A stretch of DNA of 64,000 bases from Methylotenera versatilis 301 (GTDB taxonomy: Bacteria > Pseudomonadota > Gammaproteobacteria > Burkholderiales > Methylophilaceae), in assembly GCF_000093025.1 (NCBI RefSeq), contig NC_014207.1:1054001-1118000 (forward strand). The letters run 5' to 3'. The translations under genes and the position numbers were made by a program. Below the pieces are notes generated by a model. It had not been told where the DNA came from. It ran no database searches and was given only the letters and a program-made list of their open reading frames with translations. This document shows positions 63,743 through 64,000 of this stretch, one piece after another; position 1 is the stretch's first letter, and each line of letters begins with the position of its first letter.

Positions 63743-64000
63743 ATGAAAACTTTCTTGCATGTCGGCTGTGGTCCTGTTTACTTCGACCCTATCTCACACA
63801 AATCTACGAGACCAAAGGGCTTTAGTCATGATGACTGGAATGAGCTGCGCTTAGATATTAATCCCGACGTCAACCCCGACGTGGTTGGAACCATGACGGA
63901 TATGTCTGCAGTAGCATCAGGAAGTGTCGATGCAATCTATTCATCACACAATATTGAGCACCTTTATCCTCATGAGGTTCCAATTGCATTGTCGGAGTTT
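63743..64000 (+). CDS. Class I SAM-dependent methyltransferase, N-terminus only
   Basis: The first 86 codons are inside the window; the gene continues to the right. MKTFLHVGCGPVYFD carries a motif I (LHVGCGP), followed by LRLDINPDVNPDVVGTMTDMS and DAIYSSHNIEHLYPHEVPIAL, the motif of methyltransferases acting in polysaccharide or surface-glycan pathways. No strong Shine-Dalgarno. Its position after the glycosyltransferase suggests a glycan-modification locus. Confidence 0.85.
   Translation, partial: MKTFLHVGCGPVYFDPISHKSTRPKGFSHDDWNELRLDINPDVNPDVVGTMTDMSAVASGSVDAIYSSHNIEHLYPHEVPIALSEF

Noticed and set aside
1-64000. Search for CRISPR arrays, tRNA, rRNA, transposases and integrases
   Set aside because: None found by eye; the only structured RNA recognised is the SRP RNA, and repeats are short and local.

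Overview
The window looks like a chromosomal segment of a low-GC methylotrophic betaproteobacterium, most like Methylotenera or a relative in the Methylophilaceae. The evidence is the hfq-hflX-hflK-hflC-DUF2065-hisZ-purA gene order, the SRP RNA beside dnaX, and a cluster of archaeal-type genes for methanopterin and methanofuran-like cofactors (21.4-24.7 kb). No rRNA, tRNA, CRISPR array, prophage or insertion sequence was seen.

Layout. 0-5 kb: a partial ygiD-type dioxygenase, a ZIP metal transporter, rimO, and an HxlR regulator divergent from a flavodoxin-like oxidoreductase. 4.5-11.3 kb: a TetR/AcrR repressor divergent from a complete RND efflux operon (acrA-acrB-oprM type), with a double AcrR-like operator between them. 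11.3-31.8 kb: core genes (gltX, hfq, hflX, hflK, hflC, hisZ, purA), the C1-cofactor cluster, an OmpA-type porin, mtaD, ubiG with a HAD phosphatase, then recR, ebfC, dnaX and the SRP RNA. 31.9-41.8 kb: signalling, with a diguanylate cyclase, a NarL-type kinase/regulator pair (a sigma-54-like promoter precedes the regulator), then a hybrid PAS histidine kinase, a REC-PAS regulator and a Crp/Fnr-type regulator in one tight operon. 41.9-46.4 kb: copper ATPase, PagP and a sorbosone-dehydrogenase-like protein. 46.4-57.9 kb: an envelope and stress island of small proteins (DUF3309, collagen-like lipoprotein, di-iron ferritin-like protein, CsbD, YqjD/YqjE/YqjK-like, DUF3185, Lmo0937-like, entericidin, BON/EF-hand, HU) plus a phospholipase-D lipoprotein and a DUF3943 protein. 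58-64 kb: a secreted protease, a giant TPR glycosyltransferase and the start of a methyltransferase gene.

The most notable observation is an oriented operator, TGTnnG-N4-CnnACAGA, present seven times between 36.7 and 57.4 kb. Each copy lies upstream of an envelope or stress operon, and each has a -10-like hexamer at exactly the same distance (19 bases after the final GA; six of seven fit TAnnnT). Its 16-bp TGT...ACA geometry is that of Crp/Fnr sites, and its fixed position is that of class II activation. I infer that the Crp/Fnr-type protein at 41065-41838, fed by the hybrid kinase and REC-PAS protein, activates this island. Other items of interest are an eight-A slippery run at the domain III/IV border of dnaX, a 15-codon upstream ORF overlapping the hybrid kinase start, and a TPR-GT41-GT2 fusion.
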